Position numbers and translations under genes: made by a program. 64,000 nucleotides of DNA. Origin: Rhodocyclales bacterium. Its GTDB lineage: Bacteria > Pseudomonadota > Gammaproteobacteria > Burkholderiales > Rhodocyclaceae. The stretch spans positions 26,318-90,317 of the forward strand of contig JACRIZ010000018.1 in the NCBI GenBank assembly GCA_016235765.1. The letters are read 5' to 3'. The notes beneath the pieces were generated by a model. The model had not been told where the DNA came from, searched no databases, and was given only the letters and a program-made list of their open reading frames with translations. This document shows positions 34,908 to 43,104 of the stretch, piece by piece (positions within the stretch are counted from its first letter, which is position 1; every line of letters begins with the position of its first letter).

Positions 34908-35572
34908 GGGCGATGATCCTCGCCGCCGGCCGCGGCGAGCGCATGCGGCCGCTCACCGACCGCACTCCGAAACCCCTCCTTCCGGTCGCCGGCAAGCCGC
35001 TGATCGTCTGGCACCTGGAGCGGCTGGCCAGGGCCGGCTATCGCGACATCGTCATCAACCACGCCCACCTGCCCGACCAGATCGAGGGCCTGCTCGACGA
35101 CGGGGCCGCCTGGGGCGTATCCATCCGCTATTCGGCCGAGCCGCCCGGCGCGCTGGAAACCGCGGGCGGCATCGCCAACGCGCTGCCGCTGTTGGGTAGC
35201 GAGCCCTTCCTGGTCGTCAACGGTGACATCTGGTGCGACCTCGATCTCGCCACCCTGCCCCCACTGGCCGACCACGACCTCGCCCACCTGGTGCTGGTGC
35301 CGAATCCGCCGCAGCACCCGAACGGCGACTTCGACTTGCAGGATGGGCGGGTAGGCGTATCACCAAGACTGACTTTTAGCGGCATCGGCCGCTACCGTCC
35401 CGAATTGTTCGCGTCGCTCGAACGCGGCCAACCGGCCAGGCTAGCGCCGCTGCTGCGCGAAGCCATGGCGAAGGACCGGGTTTCCGGCCAAATCCACACC
35501 GGCCGCTGGGTCGATGTCGGTACACCCGAGCGGCTCGTCGCTCTCGATGAGGAAGTCCGCTCCCACCTATAA
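34904..35572 (+). CDS. murU: N-acetylmuramate-1-phosphate uridylyltransferase MurU
   Basis: A 222-residue nucleotidyltransferase making UDP-MurNAc from MurNAc-1-P. MILAAGRGERMRPLTDRTPKPLLPVAGKPL appears in segments at the N-terminus, and VVNGDIWCD is the metal site. The start TTG 34904 gives LRAMILAAG, matching the usual MKAMILAAG length. ATG 34913 is the alternative. It forms a pathway with AmgK. A dispersed element (35354-35378) lies in the coding region near VSPRLTFSG. Confidence 0.92.
   Translation: MRAMILAAGRGERMRPLTDRTPKPLLPVAGKPLIVWHLERLARAGYRDIVINHAHLPDQIEGLLDDGAAWGVSIRYSAEPPGALETAGGIANALPLLGSEPFLVVNGDIWCDLDLATLPPLADHDLAHLVLVPNPPQHPNGDFDLQDGRVGVSPRLTFSGIGRYRPELFASLERGQPARLAPLLREAMAKDRVSGQIHTGRWVDVGTPERLVALDEEVRSHL
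35354..35378 (-). repeat. Dispersed element copy g (inside murU)
   Basis: On the minus strand it reads AAAAGTCAGTC, TTGGTGAT, ACGCC, preserving the constant spacing. Confidence 0.5.
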
Positions 35573-35580
35573 TCGGGAGC

Positions 35581-36906
35581 ATGGACATCCAGCCTTTCCT
35601 CGACCGCCGCGCCCGACTGATCGCCAGCATGGATAGTGCAGGCGGCGGTGTCGCCATCCTGCCGACGGCGACCGAGAAGACACGCAACCGCGACGCAACC
35701 TACCCTTACCGCGCCGACAGCTACTTCCACTACCTGACCGGCTTCGACGAGCCCGAGGCGGTGCTGGTGCTGATCGCGGGCCAAGTTGACGCGGGCCCCA
35801 AGACCATCCTCTTCTGCCGCGACCGCGATCCGGACAAGGAAATCTGGGACGGCTACCGCTACGGCCCGGAAGGCGCACAGCAGACCTTCGGCTTCGACGA
35901 AGCGCATTCCATCGCCGCGCTCGACGAGATGCTGCCCGGCCTGATCGCCAACCAGCCCGCGCTCTGGCATTCGCTGGGCTTCGAGCCCGAGTGGGATGCA
36001 CGCATCGGCCGCGCGCTCACCGCCGTGCGCGCGCAAAGCCGCGCCGGCAAGCGCCCACCGACCTCGGTGCACGACCTGCGCGCCGCGCTCGATGAAATGC
36101 GCCTGATCAAGGACGGCCACGAGATTGCGCTGATGCGCCGCGCCGCCGACATCGCGGCCGCCGCTCACCGCCGTGCCATGCGCGAAGCCAGACCGGGCCG
36201 CCACGAATACGAGATCGAGGCGGAGTTCCTGCACGAGTTCCGCCGCCAGGGCAGCCAGTTCCCGGCCTACACCACCATTGTCGCCTCCGGCCCCGGCGCC
36301 TGCGTGCTGCACTACGTCAACAACGACCGCCAGATGCAGGACGGCGAACTGCTGCTGATCGACGCGGGCTGCGAACTCGACGGCTACGCCTCCGACATCA
36401 CGCGCACCTTCCCGGTCAATGGCCGTTTTTCCGGCCCCCAGGAAGATGTATACGAACTGGTCGAGGCCGCGCAGGCCGCCGCGATCGCCGCGATCAAGCC
36501 CGGTGCCCACTTCATGGCGCCGCACGAGGCTGCCGTCAAGGTGCTGGCGCAGGGCATGATCGACTTGAAGCTGCTGCACGGCAGCGTCGACGCGGTGATC
36601 GAATCGGAAGCCTACAAGCGCTTCTACATGCACCGCACCAGCCACTGGCTGGGCATGGACGTGCACGACGTGGGCGAATACAAGACCGGTGACGAGTGGC
36701 GCGTACTCGCCCCCGGCATGGTACTGACCGTCGAGCCCGGCTGCTACATCCGCCCGGCCGACGACGTGCCCGCCGCCTTCCACAACATCGGCATCCGCAT
36801 CGAGGACGATGCCTTGGTGACGCCGGACGGCTGCGAAATCCTGACCACCGCCGCGCCCAAGTCCATCGCCGACATCGAGGCGCTGATGGCCGAGGCGAAG
36901 TCGTGA
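35581..36906 (+). CDS. pepP: Xaa-Pro aminopeptidase P
   Basis: A 441-residue M24B dimetal aminopeptidase that releases N-terminal residues before proline. The N-terminal creatinase-like domain starts MDIQPFLDRRARLIASM. The catalytic domain has LLIDAGCELDGYASDITRTFP (in segments), HRTSHWLGMDVHDVG, LTVEPGCYI and GIRIEDDALVT, supplying the D, D, H, E and E metal ligands. Length equals E. coli PepP (441). The stop overlaps the next gene's GTG. In this position before a UbiH-like gene it matches the common pepP-ubiH arrangement. Confidence 0.95.
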   Translation: MDIQPFLDRRARLIASMDSAGGGVAILPTATEKTRNRDATYPYRADSYFHYLTGFDEPEAVLVLIAGQVDAGPKTILFCRDRDPDKEIWDGYRYGPEGAQQTFGFDEAHSIAALDEMLPGLIANQPALWHSLGFEPEWDARIGRALTAVRAQSRAGKRPPTSVHDLRAALDEMRLIKDGHEIALMRRAADIAAAAHRRAMREARPGRHEYEIEAEFLHEFRRQGSQFPAYTTIVASGPGACVLHYVNNDRQMQDGELLLIDAGCELDGYASDITRTFPVNGRFSGPQEDVYELVEAAQAAAIAAIKPGAHFMAPHEAAVKVLAQGMIDLKLLHGSVDAVIESEAYKRFYMHRTSHWLGMDVHDVGEYKTGDEWRVLAPGMVLTVEPGCYIRPADDVPAAFHNIGIRIEDDALVTPDGCEILTTAAPKSIADIEALMAEAKS

Positions 36907-37988
36907 GCGCGCCCGTCACTGTCGTCGGCGGCGGCCCGGCCGGCATGGCCGTCGCGCTCGCGCTGCATCGCAACGGCGTCGAGGCCGAGATTGTCGATGC
37001 GCGCCAACGCGGCGCCGCGATCGCCGACCAGCGCATCCTCGCCCTCTCGCACGGCGCGCGGCAGATTCTCGAGTGGCTGGGTGTCTGGGCCGCGATTCCG
37101 CATACCGCCATCACCACCATCCACATTTCGCACCAGGGCGGCCTCGGCCGCACGAAACTCACTGCCGAGGACGAGGGCGTGCCGGCGCTGGGCTACGTGC
37201 TGGCCGCCGGCGACCTCGCCGCCAGCCTCGATGCCGCGCTGGCCAGGTCCGACATTCCGTTCCGCGAGAACACGCGCGTCGACGCGCAGCCCCACATGCA
37301 CGATTGGCCGCTGACCGTCTGGGCCGAAGGCGCCGTCGATGACGAGGCTGCCATCGTCCGCGACTACGGCCAGCACGCGGTCATCTGCACCGCCACAGCC
37401 GACGAGCCGCACGCCGGCCGCGCCTGGGAGCGTTTCACGCCCGCAGGCCCGGTCGCCGCCTTGCCGTGGGGCAAGGACTACGCGGTGGTGCTCACCTGCG
37501 CCGCCGACCAGTCGACACGGATCGGCGCGCTGGGCGACGCGGATTTCCTCGTCACGCTGCAAGCCCGCTTCGGCGGCCGCGTGCGCTATACCTCGGTCAG
37601 CGAACGCTTCGTCTTCCCGCTCGGCCTGCGCTACCGGAAGTCAGCCGTGGCGGCACGCCAGGTCTGGATCGGCAATGCCGCCCAGACCCTGCATCCGGTC
37701 GCCGGCCAGGGCTTCAACCTCGCGCTGCGCGACATCTTCGAGCTCGCGCGCACGCTGGCGGACGCCGCCGATCCCGGCGCGCCGGAACTGCTGGAGCGCT
37801 ACGACGCCACCCGCCGCCTTGACCGCTACGGCGCCATGAGCTTCACCGACACGCTGGTGCACCTCTTCAGCAACGACAACTTCCTGCTCCGCCATGGCCG
37901 CGGCGCCGGCCTCCTCGCCCTTGACCTCTTCCCGCCCGCCCGACACTTCGTCGCCCGCCGCATGATGTTCGGCGCGCGCGGCTGGTAG
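36903..37988 (+). CDS. UbiH/UbiF/VisC-family FAD monooxygenase (ubiquinone synthesis)
   Basis: A 361-residue flavoprotein hydroxylase likely acting on the ubiquinone precursor ring. The FAD motif is VVGGGPAGMAVALAL, followed by DQRILALSHGARQIL (UbiH family) and GNAAQTLHPVAGQGFNLALRD. The GTG start overlaps the pepP stop (GTGA). Which ring carbon it hydroxylates cannot be told from sequence alone. A dispersed element (37637-37660) encodes KSAVAAR in front of the GNAAQ motif. Confidence 0.88.
   Translation: MSAPVTVVGGGPAGMAVALALHRNGVEAEIVDARQRGAAIADQRILALSHGARQILEWLGVWAAIPHTAITTIHISHQGGLGRTKLTAEDEGVPALGYVLAAGDLAASLDAALARSDIPFRENTRVDAQPHMHDWPLTVWAEGAVDDEAAIVRDYGQHAVICTATADEPHAGRAWERFTPAGPVAALPWGKDYAVVLTCAADQSTRIGALGDADFLVTLQARFGGRVRYTSVSERFVFPLGLRYRKSAVAARQVWIGNAAQTLHPVAGQGFNLALRDIFELARTLADAADPGAPELLERYDATRRLDRYGAMSFTDTLVHLFSNDNFLLRHGRGAGLLALDLFPPARHFVARRMMFGARGW
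37637..37660 (+). repeat. Dispersed element copy h (inside the UbiH-like gene)
   Basis: GGAAGTCAGCC, GTGGCGGC, ACGCC. GTGGCG and CGCCA can pair around GCA. The coding phase is the same as in copies e and j. Confidence 0.6.
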
Positions 37989-37995
37989 CCGTCCG

Positions 37996-39147
37996 ATGAC
38001 CATGCACCGCTCAAGCCTGAAACGGTTCCTGGCGGCTTGCGCGGTGTCCCTGACCTGGCTGACCGCGCCTGTGCATGCCGAGTCCGACGACGGCACGATC
38101 GACGTTGCGGTCAGGGTGCAGGACGAATCCGGCCAGCCGATTCCGTATGTGACGGTGTGGAGCGCGATCGAATACGACAGGAAGCACCTCAAGGACGAAG
38201 GCAGCCACCGAACCCTGTCGGTCGACGACCTGTGGCGCGTGACGCTGCGCTACGGCGAGTTGCACGACATCATCTGCGAGGTCGGCGACAAGCCCGTTGC
38301 ATCGCTCCGGGTGGCGATCCTTGGCAACGGCGACGGAGTCTTCCAGGAAACGCTGGACTACGCCGAGGCAACCGGCAAGGAAAACCATTACGCCCGCCCC
38401 GACCCCTTGAGCTTCGGCTATACCTTCCAGAAGCGCGGCTATCTGCCCGGCCGGGTTGCATTCACCGTGCCGGGAAACCAGAAGCGTGTCGAAGCGACGG
38501 TCACGCTCAAGCGCAAGCCCGACGAAGCCTTGGAGACACAGGCCTATCTCCAGAGCTTCGCCCGCCTGCGCTTTGAACTCTCGGATGCCCGACGCAACGG
38601 ATCCCTGACCGAGGAGAACCAGCGGCGCGTGCTGGCTTTGCCGGATCAACTGGAGGCGGCGGCGCAGCAGGCCCTGGCGGCCGGCGACAAGCCGGCCGCT
38701 GCCCGCATCTATTCCCGCATGCGCTACCTGCCCGGCCCGGACGTCGTCGATGGCCGCATCGTCGGCTGGATCGAGGCGGATGCCAGCAGCCGCCCGGCCC
38801 GGCAGGCATTGGAAAAGGCGTATGAGCTGGATCCGGACAGCCTGTACGTCTGGATGCAGACCTACCTGCGCCGCAGGTCGCTGCTGCCCAACCCGACCAC
38901 CGAAGAACGGATCGCGGCCGCGCTGCATGAAGTCGACAAGCTCATCGCGGCAAAAGGCGAGGCCGTGTGGCCACAGTACTTCCTCGACCAGGCGGTCGGC
39001 CACGCGCTGCTCGGGCACTTCGAGACGGCCTATCGCTTGTACCGCGAAGCGGAGCGGCGCGAGCCCAAGTACATGGATTGGGCCCACGAGATCGGGAAGC
39101 TGAGAGCCGAGATGCAGGGCCAGGGTATGGCAATTCCGGCCGACTGA
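37996..39147 (+). CDS. Secreted protein of unknown function (Ig-like plus helical repeat regions)
   Basis: I do not recognise this 383-residue protein. It starts with a clear signal peptide (about 1-28, ending PVHAES). Residues 32-175 look like a beta-rich domain resembling carboxypeptidase-regulatory folds (IDVAVRVQDESGQPIPYVTV). Residues 180-375 are mainly helical, with TPR-like pairs (ARQALEKAYELDPDSLYVW, TAYRLYREAERREPKYMDW). It is probably periplasmic. It follows the UbiH-like gene by 7 bases. No partner is evident. Confidence 0.7.
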   Translation: MTMHRSSLKRFLAACAVSLTWLTAPVHAESDDGTIDVAVRVQDESGQPIPYVTVWSAIEYDRKHLKDEGSHRTLSVDDLWRVTLRYGELHDIICEVGDKPVASLRVAILGNGDGVFQETLDYAEATGKENHYARPDPLSFGYTFQKRGYLPGRVAFTVPGNQKRVEATVTLKRKPDEALETQAYLQSFARLRFELSDARRNGSLTEENQRRVLALPDQLEAAAQQALAAGDKPAAARIYSRMRYLPGPDVVDGRIVGWIEADASSRPARQALEKAYELDPDSLYVWMQTYLRRRSLLPNPTTEERIAAALHEVDKLIAAKGEAVWPQYFLDQAVGHALLGHFETAYRLYREAERREPKYMDWAHEIGKLRAEMQGQGMAIPAD

Positions 39148-39166
39148 GGCAACGCTGCCGGCACCG

Positions 39167-39208
39167 TTGCCTCTCCAGGCCATCTGTCCTACAATGCACG
39201 GACAGATG
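39167..39208 (+). promoter_or_regulatory. Promoter and operator of the ParS/RES operon
   Basis: TTGCCT (39167-39172) and TACAAT (39190-39195) are separated by 17 bases, an excellent sigma-70 promoter. The TACAAT lies exactly inside the 10-base spacer of a perfect inverted repeat, CATCTGTCC (39181-39189) and GGACAGATG (39200-39208). A repressor bound there would block RNA polymerase, as expected for an autoregulated antitoxin. It ends 17 bases before the antitoxin start. Confidence 0.75.
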
Positions 39209-39225
39209 TCAAACGGAGCGAAATC

Positions 39226-39663
39226 ATGGGCGACATGTCGGTAGTCAAGGTTCTCGGCGGACAACGCCTGCTCGGCAGGCGCATCCTGAATCCCCTCGAC
39301 CTTGCCGACGTCGTCGAAGCCGGCTTGCCGCGCCGGGTGGCCGACCGTCTGCAACAGCGCCTCGACTGGTCCGATGGCGAGCTTGCCCAGGGTATCGGCG
39401 TCAGCGGCAAGACGCTGCAACGGATCGGCAAGGACGCCGATGCGCGCCTCACCCCCGCACAAAGTGATCGCCTGTTCCGCCTCGCCCGCATCGTCGGCTT
39501 CGCCGAGGAGGTGTTCGAGGACGGCGAACGCGCCCATCGCTGGCTCAAGGAGCCGCAGCGCGGCCTCGGCAACCGCTCGCCGCTCTCGTTGCTTTCCACC
39601 GAAGCCGGCGCCCGCGAAGTGGAAGACCTGCTCGGCAGAATCGAGTTCGGCGTCTTCAGTTGA
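39226..39663 (+). CDS. ParS/MbcA/Xre-type antitoxin (DUF2384)
   Basis: A 145-residue antitoxin. The N-terminal half has an Xre-like helix-turn-helix (LDWSDGELAQGIGVSGKTLQRI). The C-terminal half is the DUF2384 toxin-binding domain (FRLARIVGFAEEVFEDGERAHRWL..LGNRSPLSLL), with a tail FGVFS that would plug the toxin site. It should neutralise the RES toxin and bind the palindrome upstream. The stop overlaps the toxin's start by one base. Confidence 0.88.
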   Translation: MGDMSVVKVLGGQRLLGRRILNPLDLADVVEAGLPRRVADRLQQRLDWSDGELAQGIGVSGKTLQRIGKDADARLTPAQSDRLFRLARIVGFAEEVFEDGERAHRWLKEPQRGLGNRSPLSLLSTEAGAREVEDLLGRIEFGVFS

Positions 39664-40130
39664 TGCCGCTGCCGCTCTGGCGCATCGTCAAGGCGAAGCA
39701 CGTCACCGGCGCCTTAGACGGCGAAGGCGCCCGCCGCTACGGTGGCCGGTGGAATCCGCGCGGCACCCCGGTCGTCTATCTTGGCGGAACACTCTCGCTC
39801 GCGGCGCTGGAAACCTTCATGCACCTCGCGCCCGAGGATGCCCGCCTCGCCCTCGTCGCGATCGAAGTCGTCGTCCCCGACAGCGTGAAGATCACGGAAC
39901 TGGCCACCAAAGCCCTGCCGGCGGACTGGCGCAACGAGCCGCCGCCGCACGCCACCCAGGCCATCGGCCTCGACTGGGTCAAGCGCAATGAAACCGCATT
40001 GCTGCGCGTCCCGTCCATCATCGTCCCGCGCGAGTTCAACTACCTGCTGAACCCCAACCACCGCGACTTCGCCAAACTGAAAATCCAGCCGCCCGTTCCA
40101 TTCGGGTTCGACAGCCGGATGTGGAAGTAG
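39663..40130 (+). CDS. RES-domain toxin (NAD-consuming family)
   Basis: A 155-residue RES toxin. Members degrade NAD or ADP-ribosylate targets (MbcT, ParT). Conserved residues appear in ARRYGGRWNPRGTPVVYLGGTLSLAALE (an Arg, Tyr and Glu active-site pattern in two segments). The C-terminal IIVPREFNYLLNPNHRDF is also typical. The ATG overlaps the antitoxin TGA (TGATG); a TTG one codon earlier is possible. The sequence gives no sign of inactivation. Confidence 0.88.
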   Translation: MPLPLWRIVKAKHVTGALDGEGARRYGGRWNPRGTPVVYLGGTLSLAALETFMHLAPEDARLALVAIEVVVPDSVKITELATKALPADWRNEPPPHATQAIGLDWVKRNETALLRVPSIIVPREFNYLLNPNHRDFAKLKIQPPVPFGFDSRMWK

Positions 40131-40153
40131 CCCTGCTGTGGCGGGAGGGGACT

Positions 40154-41596
40154 TCAGTTCAAGCGGATGGCGACATCGAAGTACCAGGTCCGCCGGACTT
40201 CGATCACGTCGGCATGGCGCGCCAGCCCCGGCGGAAACGCCTGATAGGGCGCCTGGCTTTGCACGATATTCCGTATCGCGGCATCGATTTCCGCGACGCC
40301 GCTGGAGTGGACGATGGTCACCGACTCCACGGAGCCGTCGCTGCGGATGGCCACCGTCACCATGGGATCGCCGTGCGGCCGCTGCGCCAATTCACGGACC
40401 GTTTCGACCGGCGTATTGAGCTGGATCCTGCGGGCCCAGGCCTCCGCATACTTGACGAGTTCCTCGTTGGGGTCGCTGCGCCCCCATAGTCTGAGCCGGC
40501 GCGCCGTGCTCAAGGAATAGGGCAGGTTCGGGCCGGCTTCGCGCTGCCTGGCCTCCTCGTCGAGCTGGCGACCGATCGCCCGCAGCCGCGCTTCCCGCCT
40601 TTCCTCCTCCTCCCGCGCCGCCGCCAGTCTTGCGGCTTCCAGGCGCAAGGCCTCCTGGCGCTCCGCTTCCAAACGAGCTGCCTCCCGGCGCTCCGCCTCC
40701 AAACGGGCGGCTTCGCGACGCGCCGCTTCCAGGCGCTGGGCCTCCAGTGCCGCGGCCCGGCGTTCAGCTTCGAGGCGGGCCGCCTCCCGTCCCACGGCTT
40801 CCTGGCGGGCCGTTTCCTGGCGCTCGGCCTCGAGGCGCTGAGCCTCGAGGCGCTGAGCCTCAATGCGCGCGGCGTCCTGGCGAGCCGCCTCCTGGCGCCG
40901 GGCTTCCGCCTCCGCAGCCCGGCGCTCTGCCGCCAGACGTTCCGCTTCCCGACGCTCTGCGTCCAGGCGCTCCGCTTCCCTGCGTGCCGCTTCCTTCATC
41001 TCGGCCTCCGCCTCGACACGGGCGGCCTCCAGCTTCGCCGCGGTGAGGTCTTCCGGCGCGGGCTCACGCTCGGGAACATCGAGCTTCGGCATCGCCGCTT
41101 CGCGCACCGGAAGTTCGGGGTCGGCGGGCTTCGCCGCCGGCTCGGCGACGGGGGCAGGCGGGGCAGGTGGAGCGGCCATTACCTCGGGCTGCGGCGCCGC
41201 CTCCGGCTCCGGCTTCACCATCGCAATCGTCGTCACGGCCGGTTCTGCCACGGCCCTCGGCGGCGGTGCGACCGGCGCCACAATCGGCCGCAAGACCGGC
41301 CGCGCGACCCGCGCGCGTTCGACAGTCGCCCGGACGGGCACCTCGTGCAACACCGCCGCCGGGGCCGGCGGCGGCGCCAGTTCGACGCGCAGGGGCGATA
41401 CCTCGACCCGCCGCTCCTTCCAGAAGAAGCTCAAGCCCGGCAGCCCGACATCCGCATCGCCGAAGGTCAGGCTGATGAACAGCACATGCAGCGCCAGGGA
41501 GAGAACCAGCGCCAACCCAAGCCGGCGGCCATCGCCGTCGACGCGCCGCGATGGCGTCTCGTTCCCTCCCTGAAGTCGTCCTTCTCTCTCTCCCAT
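40154..41596 (-). CDS. TonB-like energy transducer with a long charged repeat region
   Basis: A 480-residue protein. Residues 27-43 (GLALVLSLALHVLFISL) form the N-terminal membrane anchor, followed by a Pro/Ala-rich periplasmic spacer (about 70-175). About 180-350 is a tract of EAARLEAERRE-type repeats, likely a long single helix. The C-terminal ~95 residues are TonB-like (VTVAIRSDGSVESVTIVHSSGVAEIDAAIRNIV..RRTWYFDVAIRLN). It energises outer-membrane transport or is a TolA-like spanner. No exbB/exbD lies nearby. The repeats could expand or contract. Confidence 0.82.
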   Translation of the reverse strand: MGEREGRLQGGNETPSRRVDGDGRRLGLALVLSLALHVLFISLTFGDADVGLPGLSFFWKERRVEVSPLRVELAPPPAPAAVLHEVPVRATVERARVARPVLRPIVAPVAPPPRAVAEPAVTTIAMVKPEPEAAPQPEVMAAPPAPPAPVAEPAAKPADPELPVREAAMPKLDVPEREPAPEDLTAAKLEAARVEAEAEMKEAARREAERLDAERREAERLAAERRAAEAEARRQEAARQDAARIEAQRLEAQRLEAERQETARQEAVGREAARLEAERRAAALEAQRLEAARREAARLEAERREAARLEAERQEALRLEAARLAAAREEEERREARLRAIGRQLDEEARQREAGPNLPYSLSTARRLRLWGRSDPNEELVKYAEAWARRIQLNTPVETVRELAQRPHGDPMVTVAIRSDGSVESVTIVHSSGVAEIDAAIRNIVQSQAPYQAFPPGLARHADVIEVRRTWYFDVAIRLN

Positions 41597-41865
41597 AACG
41601 CATTGTGTGCAGAAAATGCCCGACCGTGATGGTAAATGGGTCCGTTCGGCTCATTGGGCGACCGGAAAAAGTCAGCCGTGGCGATACGCCACCTCAGTCG
41701 GCGCCTTTCTCTGCATCGACAAGGGCTTCGACCGATTACCTCCAGCGGAGCCTGATGTCGCGCTTGTAATCAATTCCCGACACGCCCCGACGCTGCACAA
41801 AAATTAGGCGCCAAGGGGTAGAATCCGCGCCTTCCGTTTTTGCGCTCACCCGCTCCCGCTCGGCC
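41597..41865. promoter_or_regulatory. Intergenic region with a probable dusB promoter
   Basis: This 269-base divergent gap contains a dispersed element (41665-41692) and a TAGAAT hexamer at about 41819-41824, a likely -10 for dusB-fis-purH. I see no good -35. A short ORF at 41607-41807 has no resemblance to a protein I know and is probably chance. Confidence 0.4.
41665..41692 (+). repeat. Dispersed element copy i (intergenic, best hairpin)
   Basis: GAAAAAGTCAGCC, GTGGCGAT, ACGCCAC. GTGGCG pairs perfectly with CGCCAC around ATA. This copy is closest to the consensus of all eleven. Confidence 0.65.
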
Positions 41866-42867
41866 ATGAACTTTCTGGGCTACACGCTCCGTAACAATCT
41901 ATTTGTCGCGCCCATGGCCGGGGTCACCGATCGTCCGTTCCGCCAGCTCTGCAAGAAGCTCGGCGCCGGGCTGGCGGTGTCGGAGATGGTGACCTCGAAT
42001 TCCCTGCTCTACGGCAGCGCCAAGACGCGCCGGCGCGCCAACCACGACGGCGAGGTGGAGCCGATCTCGGTGCAGATCGCCGGCGCCGACCCGCGCATGA
42101 TGGGCGAGGCGGCCAGGTACAACGTCGACGAGGGCGCGCAGATCATCGACATCAACATGGGCTGCCCGGCCAAGAAGGTCTGCAACGTCATGGCCGGCTC
42201 GGCGCTGATGAAGGACGAGGCGCTGGTGGCGCAGATCCTGACCGCGGTGGTCGAGGCCGTGCCGAACACGCCGGTGACGCTCAAGTTCCGTACCGGCTGG
42301 AACCGCGAGCACAGGAACGCTCCCGCCATCGCCCGCATCGCCGAGGATTGCGGCGTGCGCGCCATCGCCATCCACGGCCGCACCCGCGCCGACCAGTACA
42401 TGGGCGAGGCGGAGTACGACACCATCGCGCTGGTGAAGACGCTGGTGAAGATACCAGTGATCGCCAACGGCGACATCGCCACGCCGCAGAAGGCGAAGTT
42501 CGTGCTCGAACACACCGGGGCCGACGGCCTGATGATCGGCCGCGCGGCGCAGGGCAAGCCCTGGCTGTTCCGGGAGATTGCGCATTACCTGAAGACCGGC
42601 ACGCTGCTGGCGGCGCCGGGCACGGCCGAAATCCACGCCATCCTGCGCGGCCACCTCGCCGATCTTTACGAGTTCTACGGCGAGGACACGGGCGCCAAGA
42701 TCGCCCGCAAGCATATCAGTTGGTACACCAAGGGGATCGTCGGCGCGGCGAAGTTCCGCCAAGCCATGAACCAGCTCACCACCATGGATGCCCAGTTGGG
42801 CGCCACCGACGAGTTCTTCTCGGCGCAGGCGGCCAACGAGCAGATCGAATACGAAGAGGCCGCATGA
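41866..42867 (+). CDS. dusB: tRNA-dihydrouridine synthase B
   Basis: A 333-residue FMN enzyme reducing uridine in the tRNA D-loop. Typical motifs are VAPMAGVTDRPFRQLCKKLGAGL (segments), NMGCPAKKVCN with the catalytic Cys, HGRTRADQYMG, and VIANGDI. It overlaps fis by ATGA, the classic dusB-fis operon. Confidence 0.96.
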   Translation: MNFLGYTLRNNLFVAPMAGVTDRPFRQLCKKLGAGLAVSEMVTSNSLLYGSAKTRRRANHDGEVEPISVQIAGADPRMMGEAARYNVDEGAQIIDINMGCPAKKVCNVMAGSALMKDEALVAQILTAVVEAVPNTPVTLKFRTGWNREHRNAPAIARIAEDCGVRAIAIHGRTRADQYMGEAEYDTIALVKTLVKIPVIANGDIATPQKAKFVLEHTGADGLMIGRAAQGKPWLFREIAHYLKTGTLLAAPGTAEIHAILRGHLADLYEFYGEDTGAKIARKHISWYTKGIVGAAKFRQAMNQLTTMDAQLGATDEFFSAQAANEQIEYEEAA

Positions 42868-43097
42868 GCGCCGATATCACCGACTGCGTCAAGAAGACGC
42901 TCAACCGCTATTTCCGCGACCTCGACGGCAACCGCCCGCACGCCATCTACGACATGGTGCTGCACGCGGTCGAAAAGCCGATGCTGGAAGTGGTGATGAA
43001 ACAGGCCAACGGCAACCAGACGGTGGCCGCCGACATGCTCGGCATCAATCGCAATACCTTGCGGCGCAAGCTCGCCGACCATGACCTTCTTCTCTGA
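42864..43097 (+). CDS. fis: DNA-binding protein Fis
   Basis: A 77-residue nucleoid protein, shorter than E. coli Fis (98). The C-terminal [24 protein letters not shown] is intact, and the N-terminal beta-hairpin is shortened as in other betaproteobacteria. It follows dusB by a 4-base overlap and lies 7 bases before the purH start. Confidence 0.95.
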   Translation: MSADITDCVKKTLNRYFRDLDGNRPHAIYDMVLHAVEKPMLEVVMKQANGNQTVAADMLGINRNTLRRKLADHDLLL

Positions 43098-43104
43098 GGA
43101 CAAG

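Noticed and set aside
40600..41000. Repetitive DNA as a CRISPR array or tandem satellite
   Set aside because: The repeats are imperfect, have no spacers, and encode an uninterrupted EAxRLEAERR helix of a TonB-like protein.
41607..41807. 66-residue open frame upstream of dusB
   Set aside because: It has no recognisable sequence, spans a dispersed element and the promoter area, and has no ribosome-binding site.
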